A stretch of 64,000 nt of DNA from Streptomyces gardneri (lineage in GTDB: Bacteria > Actinomycetota > Actinomycetes > Streptomycetales > Streptomycetaceae): contig NZ_BJMN01000020.1 in NCBI RefSeq assembly GCF_006539185.1, forward strand, positions 120,673-184,672, read 5' to 3'. The position numbers and the translations under genes were made by a program. The notes beneath the pieces are model-generated. The model worked only from the letters and a program-made list of their open reading frames with translations. It did not search any database and was not told the origin of the DNA. Of the stretch, positions 17,219 through 25,553 are shown in pieces. Positions within the stretch are counted from its first letter, which is position 1. Each line of letters begins with the position of its first letter.

Positions 17219-19258
17219 GTGCCCGTTTCCGATCCACTCGATCCGCTCGATCCGCTCGCGCGTGAGCGCGCCCATCTGACCGAGTCCCGCTCCGCCCTCC
17301 GCGCGATGCGCGAGGACGTCGAGGCGCTCGACATCAAGGACGTCACGGCGAACTGGGTCAACTCCCTCGTCCTCGGGCGCCAGATCGAGGACCGGATCAA
17401 GGCGCTCGCGGACCTCGCCGACACCCCGCTGTTCTTCGGCCGGCTCGACTACCTGCACACCACGCAGGAGGGGCAGCGCTTCTACATCGGACGGCGGCAC
17501 GTCCACGACGCCGACGGCGACCCGATGGTCATCGACTGGCGTGCCCCGGTGTCGCAGCCGTACTACCAGGCGTCGAAGAAGGACCCGCAGGACGTGGGGC
17601 TGCGGCGGCGCTTCGGGTACACGGGCGGCGAGCTCACCGCGTACGAGGACGAGCACCTCTCCGACCCGGCGGAGCTGGAGACGACGAGCCGGCTGCTCCA
17701 GGCGGAGATCGAGCGGCCCCGCGTCGGCCCCATGCGGGACATCGTGGCGACGATCCAGCCGGAGCAGGACGGAATCGTCCGCTCCGACCTGTCCGGGACG
17801 GTGTGCGTGCAGGGAGGCCCCGGGACCGGAAAGACGGCCGTCGGTCTGCACCGTGTCGCCTATCTGCTGTACGCGCACCGGGAGCGGCTGGCCCGCACCG
17901 GCACCCTGGTCATCGGGCCGAACCGTTCCTTCCTCCACTACATCGAGCAGGTGCTCCCGGCCCTGGGCGAGTTGGAGGTCCAGCAGGCGACCGTCGACGA
18001 CCTCGTGGCGCACGTCGAGGTGCGGGGGACGGACGATGCGGCGACGGCGGTCGTCAAGGGCGACGCCCGGATGGCCGAGGTGCTGCGGCGCGCGGTCCGC
18101 TCGCACGTCGCGCTGCCGAAGGAGCCCCTGATGGTGGTGCGCGGCTCGCGCCGCTGGCGGGTGCCCGCCTACGAACTGGAGGAGATGGTCCGCGAGTTGC
18201 TGGACCGGGACATCCGGTACGGGGCGGCCCGCGAGGCGCTGCCGCAGCGGATCGCGCACGCGGTCCTGGTGCGGATGGAGGAGGCCGGCGAGGCGCCCGA
18301 CGACCGCGTGCAGAACGCGGTCGCGCGGAACCCCGCGGTGAAGGCCGTCGTGAAGGAGTGCTGGCCCCTGGTGGAGCCCGCGAAGCTGGTGCTGCGGCTG
18401 CTCGGCGACGCCGACTTCCTGGCGGAGCACGCGGAGGGGCTGCTCACCGAGGACGAGCAGAAGCTGCTGCTGTGGGCGAAGCCGGCGCGGAGTGCGAAGT
18501 CGGCGAAGTGGTCGGCGGCGGACGCGGTGCTGATCGACGAGACGAGGGACCTGGTCGAGCGGACGCACTCGCTCGGGCACGTGGTCCTCGACGAGGCGCA
18601 GGACCTGTCCCCGATGCAGTACCGGGCGGTGGGGCGCCGGTGCACGACGGGTTCGGCGACGATCCTGGGCGACCTGGCGCAGGGGACGACGCCGTGGGCC
18701 ACGGAGAGCTGGGCGCAGGCGCTCGGGCACCTGGGCAAGCCGGAGGCGGTCGTGGAGGAGCTGACCGCCGGCTTCCGCGTGCCGCGCGAGGTGATCGCGT
18801 ACGCCTCGCGGCTGCTTCCGCACATGTCGCCGGGGCTCGCGGCGGTGGAGTCGGTCCGGGAGAACCCCGGCTCGCTGGCCGTCCGCCCCGCCGACGACCT
18901 CGACGCCGACGTGGTCGCGGCCTGCGTCGAGTCCCTCACCCATGAGGGCTCCGTCGGCCTGATCGCCGCCGACGCGCGGATCGCACCGCTGGCGGAGGCC
19001 CTGACGGCGGCCGGGATGGCGTACCTCTCCCCCGGCGAGGAGACGACCGCCGAGTCCCGGCTGACCCTCGTCCCCGCCTCGCTCGCGAAGGGCCTGGAGT
19101 ACGACTACGTGGTCCTCGACGAGCCGGCCGCGGTCGTCGACGGCGAACCGGACGAGCGGACGGGCCTGCGACGCCTGTACGTGGCCCTGACCCGTGCCGT
19201 GTCCGGCCTGACGATCCTTCACTCGGCGCCGATTCCGGAACAGTTGGGCGCCCTGTGA
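17219..19258 (+). CDS. HelD/HelR-like UvrD-family ATPase
   Basis: 679-residue SF1-like ATPase of the actinobacterial HelD group, which frees stalled RNA polymerase; the Streptomyces member HelR also gives rifamycin tolerance. An N-terminal coiled coil (residues ~10-60) precedes a 1A domain with Walker A QGGPGTGKTAVG (near 198), HVVLDEAQDLSPMQYRAV (Walker B) and C-terminal YVALTRAVSGLTIL. GTG at 17219; the N-terminus has a DPLDPLDPL repeat. A GCCGGTAACCGGC dyad lies ~50 bases upstream. No rifamycin-associated element was recognised by eye. Coupled to the next gene by a GTGA overlap. Confidence 0.87.
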   Translation: MPVSDPLDPLDPLARERAHLTESRSALRAMREDVEALDIKDVTANWVNSLVLGRQIEDRIKALADLADTPLFFGRLDYLHTTQEGQRFYIGRRHVHDADGDPMVIDWRAPVSQPYYQASKKDPQDVGLRRRFGYTGGELTAYEDEHLSDPAELETTSRLLQAEIERPRVGPMRDIVATIQPEQDGIVRSDLSGTVCVQGGPGTGKTAVGLHRVAYLLYAHRERLARTGTLVIGPNRSFLHYIEQVLPALGELEVQQATVDDLVAHVEVRGTDDAATAVVKGDARMAEVLRRAVRSHVALPKEPLMVVRGSRRWRVPAYELEEMVRELLDRDIRYGAAREALPQRIAHAVLVRMEEAGEAPDDRVQNAVARNPAVKAVVKECWPLVEPAKLVLRLLGDADFLAEHAEGLLTEDEQKLLLWAKPARSAKSAKWSAADAVLIDETRDLVERTHSLGHVVLDEAQDLSPMQYRAVGRRCTTGSATILGDLAQGTTPWATESWAQALGHLGKPEAVVEELTAGFRVPREVIAYASRLLPHMSPGLAAVESVRENPGSLAVRPADDLDADVVAACVESLTHEGSVGLIAADARIAPLAEALTAAGMAYLSPGEETTAESRLTLVPASLAKGLEYDYVVLDEPAAVVDGEPDERTGLRRLYVALTRAVSGLTILHSAPIPEQLGAL

Positions 19259-19659
19259 CCGGCCCTGCGGCCGGCTCCCTGCACCACGTCGAGATCTGGG
19301 TGGGCGACCTGGCGGGCGCCGAGGCGAGCTTCGGCTGGCTGCTCGGCGCCCTCGGGTACACGCCCTTCCAGCGCTGGGAGGGCGGCCGCAGCTGGGCTCT
19401 CGGCTCCTGCTACCTCGTGGTCGAGCAGTCCCCGGCCCGTACGGGAGACACCCACGACCGGCTCCGGCCCGGCCTCAACCACCTGGCCTTCCACGCGGGC
19501 GACCGGGCGGCCGTCGACGCGCTCGCCACGGAGGCCCCGGCCCACGGCTGGCGCCTGCTGTTCGCCGACCGGCACCCGTACGCGGGCGGCGAGGGCCACT
19601 ACGCGGCCTACCTGGAGAACGGGGACGGCTTCGAGGTGGAGCTCGTCGCGTCCGCCTGA
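19255..19659 (+). CDS. VOC (glyoxalase-fold) protein
   Basis: 134-residue vicinal-oxygen-chelate fold protein: LHHVEIWVGDLAGAEASFGWLLGALGY at the N-terminus and a second half with LNHLAFHA and the C-terminal ENGDGFEVELVA. Metal ligand candidates are His10/11 of the first strand and His in LNHLAF, with a Glu near the end. GTG overlaps the HelD stop, so the two are co-translated. Possible role in small-molecule detoxification or antibiotic binding beside HelD; not shown. Confidence 0.83.
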   Translation: MTGPAAGSLHHVEIWVGDLAGAEASFGWLLGALGYTPFQRWEGGRSWALGSCYLVVEQSPARTGDTHDRLRPGLNHLAFHAGDRAAVDALATEAPAHGWRLLFADRHPYAGGEGHYAAYLENGDGFEVELVASA

Positions 19660-19845
19660 ACCGGTGGAACCCGCGTCCGTTTGACCAAGGGATCCCGCCC
19701 CACCTGCGGGTTTCCACGATCCACCAACTTCCTTCACAACGCCCGGAATTGGACACTGCACGACCCCTGGGTGAGGGCTTACCATCGCCTTGCGCTCACC
19801 GAGATTCCCGTGCACGGCGTGCACCACGGAACACCTGGGGGACCT

Positions 19846-20331
19846 GTGTCGGAACTGCTCACTGTCACCGCGGAAGTCGCTCCCTACCTCTCCACGTTCT
19901 TCGGCGCCCTGGGCGGGGCGGTGGCGACCACCGCCGTCCAGCGGGTCGCCGACGGGACGGTGGACGCGGGCGAGGGGTTCCTCCGCCGGCTCGTCCCGTG
20001 GGGGGACCGCACCGATCCGGAGCTCCTCGACGAGGAGGAGGAACACCGGGCCGACGACGGGCTGTCGCGGCTTGACGAGAACGAACGGCGCCAGCTGGCC
20101 GGGGCGTTGACCCAGTGGCTGGAGGAGGCCGAGGAGGACGGGGTCGCACCCGATCCGGAGCGGCTGGTGGAGCTCGTACGGGAGATCGACGAGGAGGACC
20201 AACCGGTCACCCAGGTCACCAAGAACTACGCCACCTACGGTCCGAACTCGGCGATCATCGACTCCGTCGGCGACAACGCCACCTTCACCTTCGGCGGTGG
20301 CGGCGACGACCGGCCGAGACGACGGTCCTGA
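19846..20331 (+). CDS. Small protein with C-terminal N/G-rich motif, putative signalling effector
   Basis: 161-residue protein of unknown family. It has an N-terminal hydrophobic/amphipathic stretch (residues ~8-35, PYLSTFFGALGGAVATTAV), an acidic helical middle (55-118), then an N/G-rich segment at 125-149 with core GPNSAIIDSVGDNATF, and a GGGGDD tail. That segment is about 48% identical to one at the N-terminus of the next protein. The paired arrangement resembles amyloid-type signalling motifs shared by adjacent effector/receptor genes. GTG at 19846 follows GGGGGA; longer in-frame starts lie upstream without a good ribosome site. First gene of a three-gene operon. Confidence 0.65.
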   Translation: MSELLTVTAEVAPYLSTFFGALGGAVATTAVQRVADGTVDAGEGFLRRLVPWGDRTDPELLDEEEEHRADDGLSRLDENERRQLAGALTQWLEEAEEDGVAPDPERLVELVREIDEEDQPVTQVTKNYATYGPNSAIIDSVGDNATFTFGGGGDDRPRRRS

Positions 20332-20333
20332 CC

Positions 20334-21047
20334 GTGGCCGGAACGAACGGCAGGGGCGAGGGCGAGTCCCAGAACAACACGACGCTCGGATCCAACTCCC
20401 CCGTCATCGGCCGCGTCGGCAACAACGCCGCCTTCCACTTCCTCCAGCGGCACCGCCTCCTGGAGACCCTGCCCCTCCTCGTCGCCGTCGGCGTCGCCAC
20501 GTACTCCGTCCTGACCTGGCCCGGCGGCCCGCAGAGCCAGTACTTCTCCTTCTACGCGTTCCTCGTCACCGGCTTCGTCTGCTCCGTCGCGTACGCCGTC
20601 CGCGGCCAGGGCCGGATCCAGCTCGCCCTGGCCCTGGGCTGCACCCTCGTCGCCTTCGGCGCGCACGCCTCCGTCGCCCGCAACGGCGAGGTCGCGGTCG
20701 AGATCGACGTACGCGGGACGCAGCCCCTGCACGGCTCCGCCACCGGAGCCCTGACGCTCGTGATGCCGGCCCCGGCGGCGGACGACGTCCGCGACCGGCT
20801 CCGGGTCGCGCTCACCATCTCCGACTCCGACCCACTGGCACCGACCTGCGTCCACCGGACGACCGCGACGCTCTCCGCCACCACCGCCGGGGTCACGCCA
20901 GGCTCGCGCCGCATCGCGGCCGACTCCGAGGTCGACCTCGACCTCGGCGGGCACCGCGGCGAGGTCGTCCTCTCGTTCGTCCTGCACACCGAACCGAACT
21001 GCGTCATGCGCCTCGCGAAGGTGCGGGGCACCCTCCACAACCGCTGA
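20334..21047 (+). CDS. Membrane protein with N-terminal N/G-rich motif and extracytoplasmic domain
   Basis: 237-residue protein. The cytoplasmic N-terminus carries the motif shared with the preceding gene (residues 12-36, core GSNSPVIGRVGNNAAF). Three membrane segments follow (about 43-61, 70-88, 95-115), then a ~120-residue, probably beta-rich extracytoplasmic domain with two Cys (APTCVH, PNCVMR). It starts 2 bases after the previous stop and 16 bases before a solute-binding lipoprotein gene. No family recognised. The topology fits a receptor that could connect the outer lipoprotein to the inner effector. Confidence 0.65.
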   Translation: MAGTNGRGEGESQNNTTLGSNSPVIGRVGNNAAFHFLQRHRLLETLPLLVAVGVATYSVLTWPGGPQSQYFSFYAFLVTGFVCSVAYAVRGQGRIQLALALGCTLVAFGAHASVARNGEVAVEIDVRGTQPLHGSATGALTLVMPAPAADDVRDRLRVALTISDSDPLAPTCVHRTTATLSATTAGVTPGSRRIAADSEVDLDLGGHRGEVVLSFVLHTEPNCVMRLAKVRGTLHNR

Positions 21048-21063
21048 ACCCGGAGGTACGTCC

Positions 21064-22005
21064 GTGAGCCACAAGGTGCGAAGCCCCCGCGGGCCCCTGT
21101 CCGGGCGCCTGCTCGGGGCGCTCGCCGCGCTGGCGTTCCTCGTCACCGGCTGCACCTCCCCCGACCCGAAGCCGGACGCGTCGATCCTCGTCGAGGGCCA
21201 GAAGATCCGCCTCGGCATGAAGAACGACCAGCCCGGCACCGGATTCATGCGGCACGCCGAGGAGTTCGAGGGCTTCGACCTCGCGGTCTCCCGGGACCTG
21301 ATCGGCCGGGTCGGCCTCGACCCCGAGGCGATCGAGCCCCAGCCCCTCCAGTCCAAGAACAGGGCCAAGGCCCTCCAGAAAGACCGCGTGGACCTGGTCG
21401 CGGCCACCTACTCCATCACCGCGCAGCGGATGCGGCCGATGAACGACGACAACGGCGACGGCCTCGACTTCGTCGGCCCGTACGTGTCCACACCTCAGGG
21501 CGTCCTCATCCGCGCCGCGGACAAGGGCCGCTACCGCAACCTCACCGACTTCCACGGCAAGCAGATCTGCGTGTGGCCCGGCACGACGTCGATGAACGAG
21601 CTGAAAAAGCCCGCGTACGACAAGATCGGCAAGACCGAGGCGACGGACGCCGGGGAGTGCGTCAAGAAGCTCAAGGAGAACATGGTGGACGCCGTCTCCA
21701 CCGACCAGCTGATCCTCTACGGCTTCATGGCGGCGGAACCCACGCTCGCCGTCGTCCCGACCATCGAGTTCGGCGAGATCAACCAGTACGGCATCGCCAT
21801 GTTCCGCACCCCCGCCCACCGCAAGGACTGCCTGAAGCTCCGGGACGCCCTGAAGAAGTACGTCACCGGCAACGACTGGGACCACGACCTCGAGAACAAC
21901 CTCCCCAGCGTCCCCGTCGCCGCCCGCAACGAGGCCCGGCCGACGCTGGACGACATCGAGGCGATGTCGTGCCGGGAGAAGCCGGGGAACGCGCCGGTGG
22001 GCTGA
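21064..22005 (+). CDS. Orphan amino-acid-type solute-binding lipoprotein
   Basis: 313-residue family-3 (GlnH-type) extracellular binding protein. The lipoprotein signal peptide ends FLVTGC near residue 31. The body has the usual two lobes (GFDLAVSRDLIGRVGL, DLVAATYSITAQR, DFVGPYV...). GTG at 21064 has GGAGG 8 bases upstream. No ABC permease or ATPase is nearby, so it probably acts as a sensor, as GlnH does with GlnX and PknG in other actinobacteria. It completes the three-gene operon starting at 19846. Confidence 0.85.
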   Translation: MSHKVRSPRGPLSGRLLGALAALAFLVTGCTSPDPKPDASILVEGQKIRLGMKNDQPGTGFMRHAEEFEGFDLAVSRDLIGRVGLDPEAIEPQPLQSKNRAKALQKDRVDLVAATYSITAQRMRPMNDDNGDGLDFVGPYVSTPQGVLIRAADKGRYRNLTDFHGKQICVWPGTTSMNELKKPAYDKIGKTEATDAGECVKKLKENMVDAVSTDQLILYGFMAAEPTLAVVPTIEFGEINQYGIAMFRTPAHRKDCLKLRDALKKYVTGNDWDHDLENNLPSVPVAARNEARPTLDDIEAMSCREKPGNAPVG

Positions 22006-22026
22006 GCACCGACGCGGGGGCCGAGG

Positions 22027-22905
22027 TCAGTACTCCGCGAGCGCCTCGGACCAGGTGCGGTGGGCCACGGCCGCCAGGACCGGGTTCGTGACGCGGTAGT
22101 AGTGCTCGGTCACCAGGCCCCAGCACAGGGCCCAGCCCCGGCCGCGCGCCCAGGTGGCGTCGTCGACCCGGGCCGCCTTGCGGAAGAGGGGACGGGTCTC
22201 CGCGGTGAGGAGCGACCAGCCGGGCATCATGTCGCAGGCCGGATCGCCCACGCCGAGGCCGCCGAAGTCGATGACGGCGCTGAGGCGGCCGTCGCGGGTG
22301 AGGACGTTGCCGGGGAGCAGGTCGCCGTGGACCCAGACGGGGCCGCTGTCCCACTGGGGCAGCGCGAGGACCGACTCCCATTCCCTGGTGGCCAGTTCGG
22401 CGTCGACCGTGCCGTCGGCGCCGAGGTCGCGGATCGCCCCCGCCATCGCGCCCTTCTCCCACTCCGTGACCGAGCCGCCCCGGAAGGAGGCCGGGCCGCC
22501 GCTCGCGTCGAGCGCACGCAGGGCGGCGCCGAAGCGGCCCAACTGCACGGCGGCGTCGGCGAGATCGGTGATGGGGTCGGTGAAGGCGTCGGCGCCGTCG
22601 AGCCATCCGTACACGGACCAGGGCCGGTCGAAGCCCTCCCCGGGCACGCCTCGCCCGAGGGGCACGGGGACGGGCAGCGGCAGGTGCGGCGCGAGGCGCG
22701 GGAGCCAGCGCTGCTCCTTCTCGGCCTGCCCGGTCGACCACTCGGCCTTCGGCAGCCGTACGGCGAACTCGTCCCCGAGTCGGAACATCGCGTTGTCGGT
22801 ACCGGCGGAGTCCACCTCCCGCACCGGGAGTCCCGCCCACTCGGGGAACTGCGCGGCGATCAGACGGGACACGAGGGCGGTGTCGAGGGTCACGGGGGAG
22901 GCCAT
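22027..22905 (-). CDS. Aminoglycoside phosphotransferase-family kinase
   Basis: 292-residue APH/choline-kinase-fold enzyme. Brenner motif WVHGDLLPGNVL (catalytic Asp) and the following VIDFGGLGVGDPACDMM (metal-binding Asp) are intact; the ATP-binding N-lobe has DNAMFRLGDEFAVRLPK with the conserved Lys. Length and motifs are normal. Members of this family phosphorylate many small molecules, so antibiotic resistance is not implied. The ATG at 22905 is chosen; the 3' end faces the binding-protein gene, 21 bases away. Confidence 0.85.
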   Translation of the reverse strand: MASPVTLDTALVSRLIAAQFPEWAGLPVREVDSAGTDNAMFRLGDEFAVRLPKAEWSTGQAEKEQRWLPRLAPHLPLPVPVPLGRGVPGEGFDRPWSVYGWLDGADAFTDPITDLADAAVQLGRFGAALRALDASGGPASFRGGSVTEWEKGAMAGAIRDLGADGTVDAELATREWESVLALPQWDSGPVWVHGDLLPGNVLTRDGRLSAVIDFGGLGVGDPACDMMPGWSLLTAETRPLFRKAARVDDATWARGRGWALCWGLVTEHYYRVTNPVLAAVAHRTWSEALAEY

Positions 22906-23001
22906 GACGGCGACGCTAACGGCTACCCGCCCCTACGACCACGGGTTTTCGGCTCCGCGACCACGCACGTCCGACTCCACGAGGTGGAGGGCCTCCGGAC
23001 G

Positions 23002-23397
23002 TCAGGCGGTACGGCGGCGGGTGGAGCGGGTCAGTGCCAGGGCGCCGAGGGCGGAGGCGATCAGCCCCACGATCAGGGCCACGAAGGCGCCGCCCAGCCC
23101 GTTGCCCGTGCCGAGGGAACCGTCGGAGGTGGCGACGACCGTCCCGCCGAGTCCCATGGCGATCAGCCCCGCGGCGAGGGCCGCGACGGCCCCCGTCCGC
23201 ACGGACCCGGTGCCGATTCCGGTGCCGGTGCGCCCGAGGGCGCGGGCGAGGGCCCGACCGCCGACGGCGACGCCGGCGAGTCCCAGCAGTGTGGCCACGA
23301 TGGCTCCGACGCGCCCGGAACTCAGGGTGAGGACATCGGCGGCGGTGGCGGTGTCGGCCGGCGGGACGGAAGCGGCGAGCAGATGACGAACGGACAT
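23002..23397 (-). CDS. DUF6223-like small membrane protein
   Basis: 131-residue protein with about three membrane segments rich in Gly/Ala (around 30-52, 70-90 and 100-122) separated by short loops (GSLGTGNGLGG). This matches the Streptomyces DUF6223 pattern as I recall it. ATG at 23397 is chosen because AAGGAG lies 6 bases upstream; another ATG at 23412 lacks this. It is divergent from the two-component system, with a duplicated palindrome in the shared spacer that may control both. Confidence 0.75.
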   Translation of the reverse strand: MSVRHLLAASVPPADTATAADVLTLSSGRVGAIVATLLGLAGVAVGGRALARALGRTGTGIGTGSVRTGAVAALAAGLIAMGLGGTVVATSDGSLGTGNGLGGAFVALIVGLIASALGALALTRSTRRRTA

Positions 23398-23507
23398 GGA
23401 GGGCTCCTTCACGGCGGCGGTTGCTACCCGCCGATCGTGTCCGCCGCACCCCCCGCCGGTCGTCCCCCGTACGCGGACAACGCGCCCTGCCGCAGCCGTC
23501 GTAGCCG

Positions 23508-23556
23508 ACTACCGCGGACGCGGCAGGAACCGCGGAACTACCGCGGACGCGGTAGT
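23508..23556. promoter_or_regulatory. Duplicated palindromic operator in the divergent spacer
   Basis: Copy 2 (23537-23556) is a perfect dyad: ACTACCGCG, a 2-base GA centre, then CGCGGTAGT. Copy 1 (23508-23527) has an identical left arm, and its right arm CGCGGCAGG matches 7 of 9. Start-to-start spacing is 29 bp, so both face nearly the same side of the helix. It lies 58 bp before the histidine kinase start and ~110 bp before the divergent DUF6223 gene. A likely target of the adjacent NarL-type regulator. Confidence 0.65.
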
Positions 23557-23613
23557 CCGCCGGCCCTCCTCACGCAGGATTCGCCCGCGTCGGCGTCCGG
23601 CTAGGGTCCACGC

Positions 23614-24774
23614 ATGGACAGGCAACGGATCGGTGTCATGGACGGGGCGATCGCCGTGGGCGTGACGGCGCTCCTGCTGTTCGCCGGTCTCGCGCAGCAA
23701 GGGCCCACGCGGCTCGACCCGCTGGGCTACGCGTTGCTCGCCGCGGGCGGTCTGGCCCTGGCCTGGGGCCGTCGGGCGCCCGTCACCGTGCTGGCCGTGA
23801 CCGGGGTGTGCGCCCTGGGCCATCAGACGATCGGTTTCGACGTGCCCGCCGTCGCCTACCTGTTCGCGGTGTACGCCACCGTGCGGGCGGGGCATCACGT
23901 CGTCGCGGTGGCGGGCTCCGTGTTCATGCTGGGCGCGGTGACGCTGGCGCTCCTGGTCTCCCCGCACGACCTGGCCGTGGGCGAGGCGTTCGCACGGACC
24001 CGGGACGTGCTCCAGCTGGCCTGGCTGATCGCCGCCGGTGCGGCGGGTGAGGCGCTGCGGCAGGCGGAGCGCCGGGCGGACGAGGCCGAGCGCACCCGGG
24101 AGGAGGCCGCGCGGCGCCGCGCCGACGAGGAACGGCTGCACATCGCGCGGGAGTTGCACGACTCGCTCACCCACCAGATCTCCGTCATCAAGGTGCAGGC
24201 GGAGGTCGCCGTCCACCTGGCCGGCAAACGGGGCGAAGAGGTGCCGGAGGCCGTCCTGGTGATCCGCGAGGCCGTCCGTGAGGCGGCACGGGAGCTGCGG
24301 GCGACCCTGGAGGCGCTGCGCGACGACGACAGGAACCCGCCGCGCGGGCTCGCCGACATACCGGAACTGGTGCGGCGGGCCCGGTCGACCGGCCTGGACG
24401 CACGCCTGACGGTCGACGGGCACGGGATCGACGTCCCCGCCGCCGTGGACCGGACGGCGTACCGGATCGTCCAGGAGTCGCTGACCAACGTCGCCCGGCA
24501 CGCCGCCGCCACCCGCGTGTCGGTCCGGATCGACCACCGTCCCGACGTCCTGGCCATCCGGGTCGACGACGACGGCAGGGCGACCCACGACAGCGCGTCG
24601 GTGCCCGGGGTCGGACTGCTCGGGATGCGCGAACGGGTCACCGCCCTGGGTGGCCGGCTGCGGGCGGAGCCACGCGTCGAGGGCGGGTTCACCGTCCAGG
24701 CAGAACTTCCCGTGGAACGGACGTCGTTGGAGCACACACCGTTGGAGAACACGCCGTTGGAGTACACGCCGTGA
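23614..24774 (+). CDS. NarL-type two-component sensor histidine kinase
   Basis: 386-residue kinase. About four to five N-terminal membrane segments (residues 10-145) with short loops, so it has no large sensor domain. A coiled coil of Arg/Glu-rich repeats (148-175) leads to the HisKA_3 box RELHDSLTHQ with phospho-accepting His182. The ATPase domain has ESLTNVARHA (N box) and VGLLGMRERV (G box). The last 16 residues are a LExTP triplet encoded by a 15-bp repeat. ATG at 23614. Its stop overlaps the regulator start by 4 bases. Confidence 0.9.
   Translation: MDRQRIGVMDGAIAVGVTALLLFAGLAQQGPTRLDPLGYALLAAGGLALAWGRRAPVTVLAVTGVCALGHQTIGFDVPAVAYLFAVYATVRAGHHVVAVAGSVFMLGAVTLALLVSPHDLAVGEAFARTRDVLQLAWLIAAGAAGEALRQAERRADEAERTREEAARRRADEERLHIARELHDSLTHQISVIKVQAEVAVHLAGKRGEEVPEAVLVIREAVREAARELRATLEALRDDDRNPPRGLADIPELVRRARSTGLDARLTVDGHGIDVPAAVDRTAYRIVQESLTNVARHAAATRVSVRIDHRPDVLAIRVDDDGRATHDSASVPGVGLLGMRERVTALGGRLRAEPRVEGGFTVQAELPVERTSLEHTPLENTPLEYTP
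24727..24771 (+). repeat. Three 15-bp direct repeats at the kinase/regulator junction
   Basis: TTGGAGCACACACCG, TTGGAGAACACGCCG and TTGGAGTACACGCCG follow one another exactly, encoding LEHTP, LENTP and LEYTP at the kinase C-terminus. The last base of unit 3 is the first base of the regulator GTG. Unit gain or loss would keep the frame. Confidence 0.9.
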
Positions 24775-25442
24775 TCCGTGTCCTGCTGGTCGACGACCAG
24801 CCGCTCATCCGCAGAGGATTCCGCGCGATCCTCGACATCGAGGACGACATCGAGGTGGTGGCCGAGGCCGGCGACGGGCAGGAAGGCCTGGCTCTGGCCA
24901 GGGAGCACCTGCCCGACGTCGCGCTCGTCGACATCCGGATGCCGGTCGTGGACGGCATCGAGACGACCCGGCGCATCGCCGCGGACCCGGGTCTCACCGG
25001 GGTGCGCGTCGTCGTCCTGACCAACTACGGCCTCGACGAGTACGTCTTCGACGCGCTGCGCGCCGGCGCGGCCGGATTCCTCGTCAAGGACATCGTCCCC
25101 GAGGACTTCCTGCACGCCGTACGGGTCGCCGCGCGCGGCGACGCCCTGCTCGCGCCGTCGATCACACGGAAGCTGATCGACCGGTACGTCACCCAGCCAC
25201 CGCCCGCGAAGGTCCGCGACCGGCTGGCGGAGCTGACCCAGCGCGAACGCGAGGCCGTCGTCCTGGTGGCGAGCGGCCTGGCCAACGACGAGATCGCCGA
25301 TCGCATGGTGATCAGCCCTCTGACCGCGAAGACTCACGTCAATCGCGCGATGACCAAGCTCGCTGTCCGCGACCGCGCTCAGCTCGTCGTCCTGGCCTAC
25401 GAATCGGGCCTGGTGACACCGGGAAGTCCTGGTTCGCTCTAG
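24771..25442 (+). CDS. NarL/FixJ-family response regulator
   Basis: 223-residue regulator. Receiver domain in 1-120: acidic pair Asp8/Asp9, phospho-acceptor Asp54 (ALVDIRMP), Thr and Lys switch residues (VVLTNYG, FLVKD). LuxR-type HTH in ~153-215 (LTQREREAVVLVASGLANDEIADRMVISPLTAKTHVNR). GTG overlaps the kinase stop (GTGA), so the pair is translationally coupled. A strong terminator begins on its stop codon. Probable targets are the palindromes at 23508-23556. Confidence 0.93.
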   Translation: MIRVLLVDDQPLIRRGFRAILDIEDDIEVVAEAGDGQEGLALAREHLPDVALVDIRMPVVDGIETTRRIAADPGLTGVRVVVLTNYGLDEYVFDALRAGAAGFLVKDIVPEDFLHAVRVAARGDALLAPSITRKLIDRYVTQPPPAKVRDRLAELTQREREAVVLVASGLANDEIADRMVISPLTAKTHVNRAMTKLAVRDRAQLVVLAYESGLVTPGSPGSL

Positions 25443-25477
25443 GCCCTGTCCGACCCTGATCCGCCGGACAGGGCCTA
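25440..25477 (+). terminator. Perfect hairpin terminator of the two-component operon
   Basis: TAGGCCCTGTCCG (25440-25452, starting at the TAG stop codon) pairs perfectly with CGGACAGGGCCTA (25465-25477): 13 bp, 12-base loop. It lies between the regulator gene and the convergent cutC gene. Confidence 0.8.
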
Positions 25478-25553
25478 GGACCCGGTCCAGGACGCTCGGC
25501 CTGGCGGGTGTCTTCGCGACGAGCCGGGCGCGGCCCACGCCACGCCACGGGCG

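Noticed and set aside
22027..22905. Aminoglycoside resistance gene
   Set aside because: The kinase fold is shared by many non-resistance enzymes; nothing in the context supports resistance.
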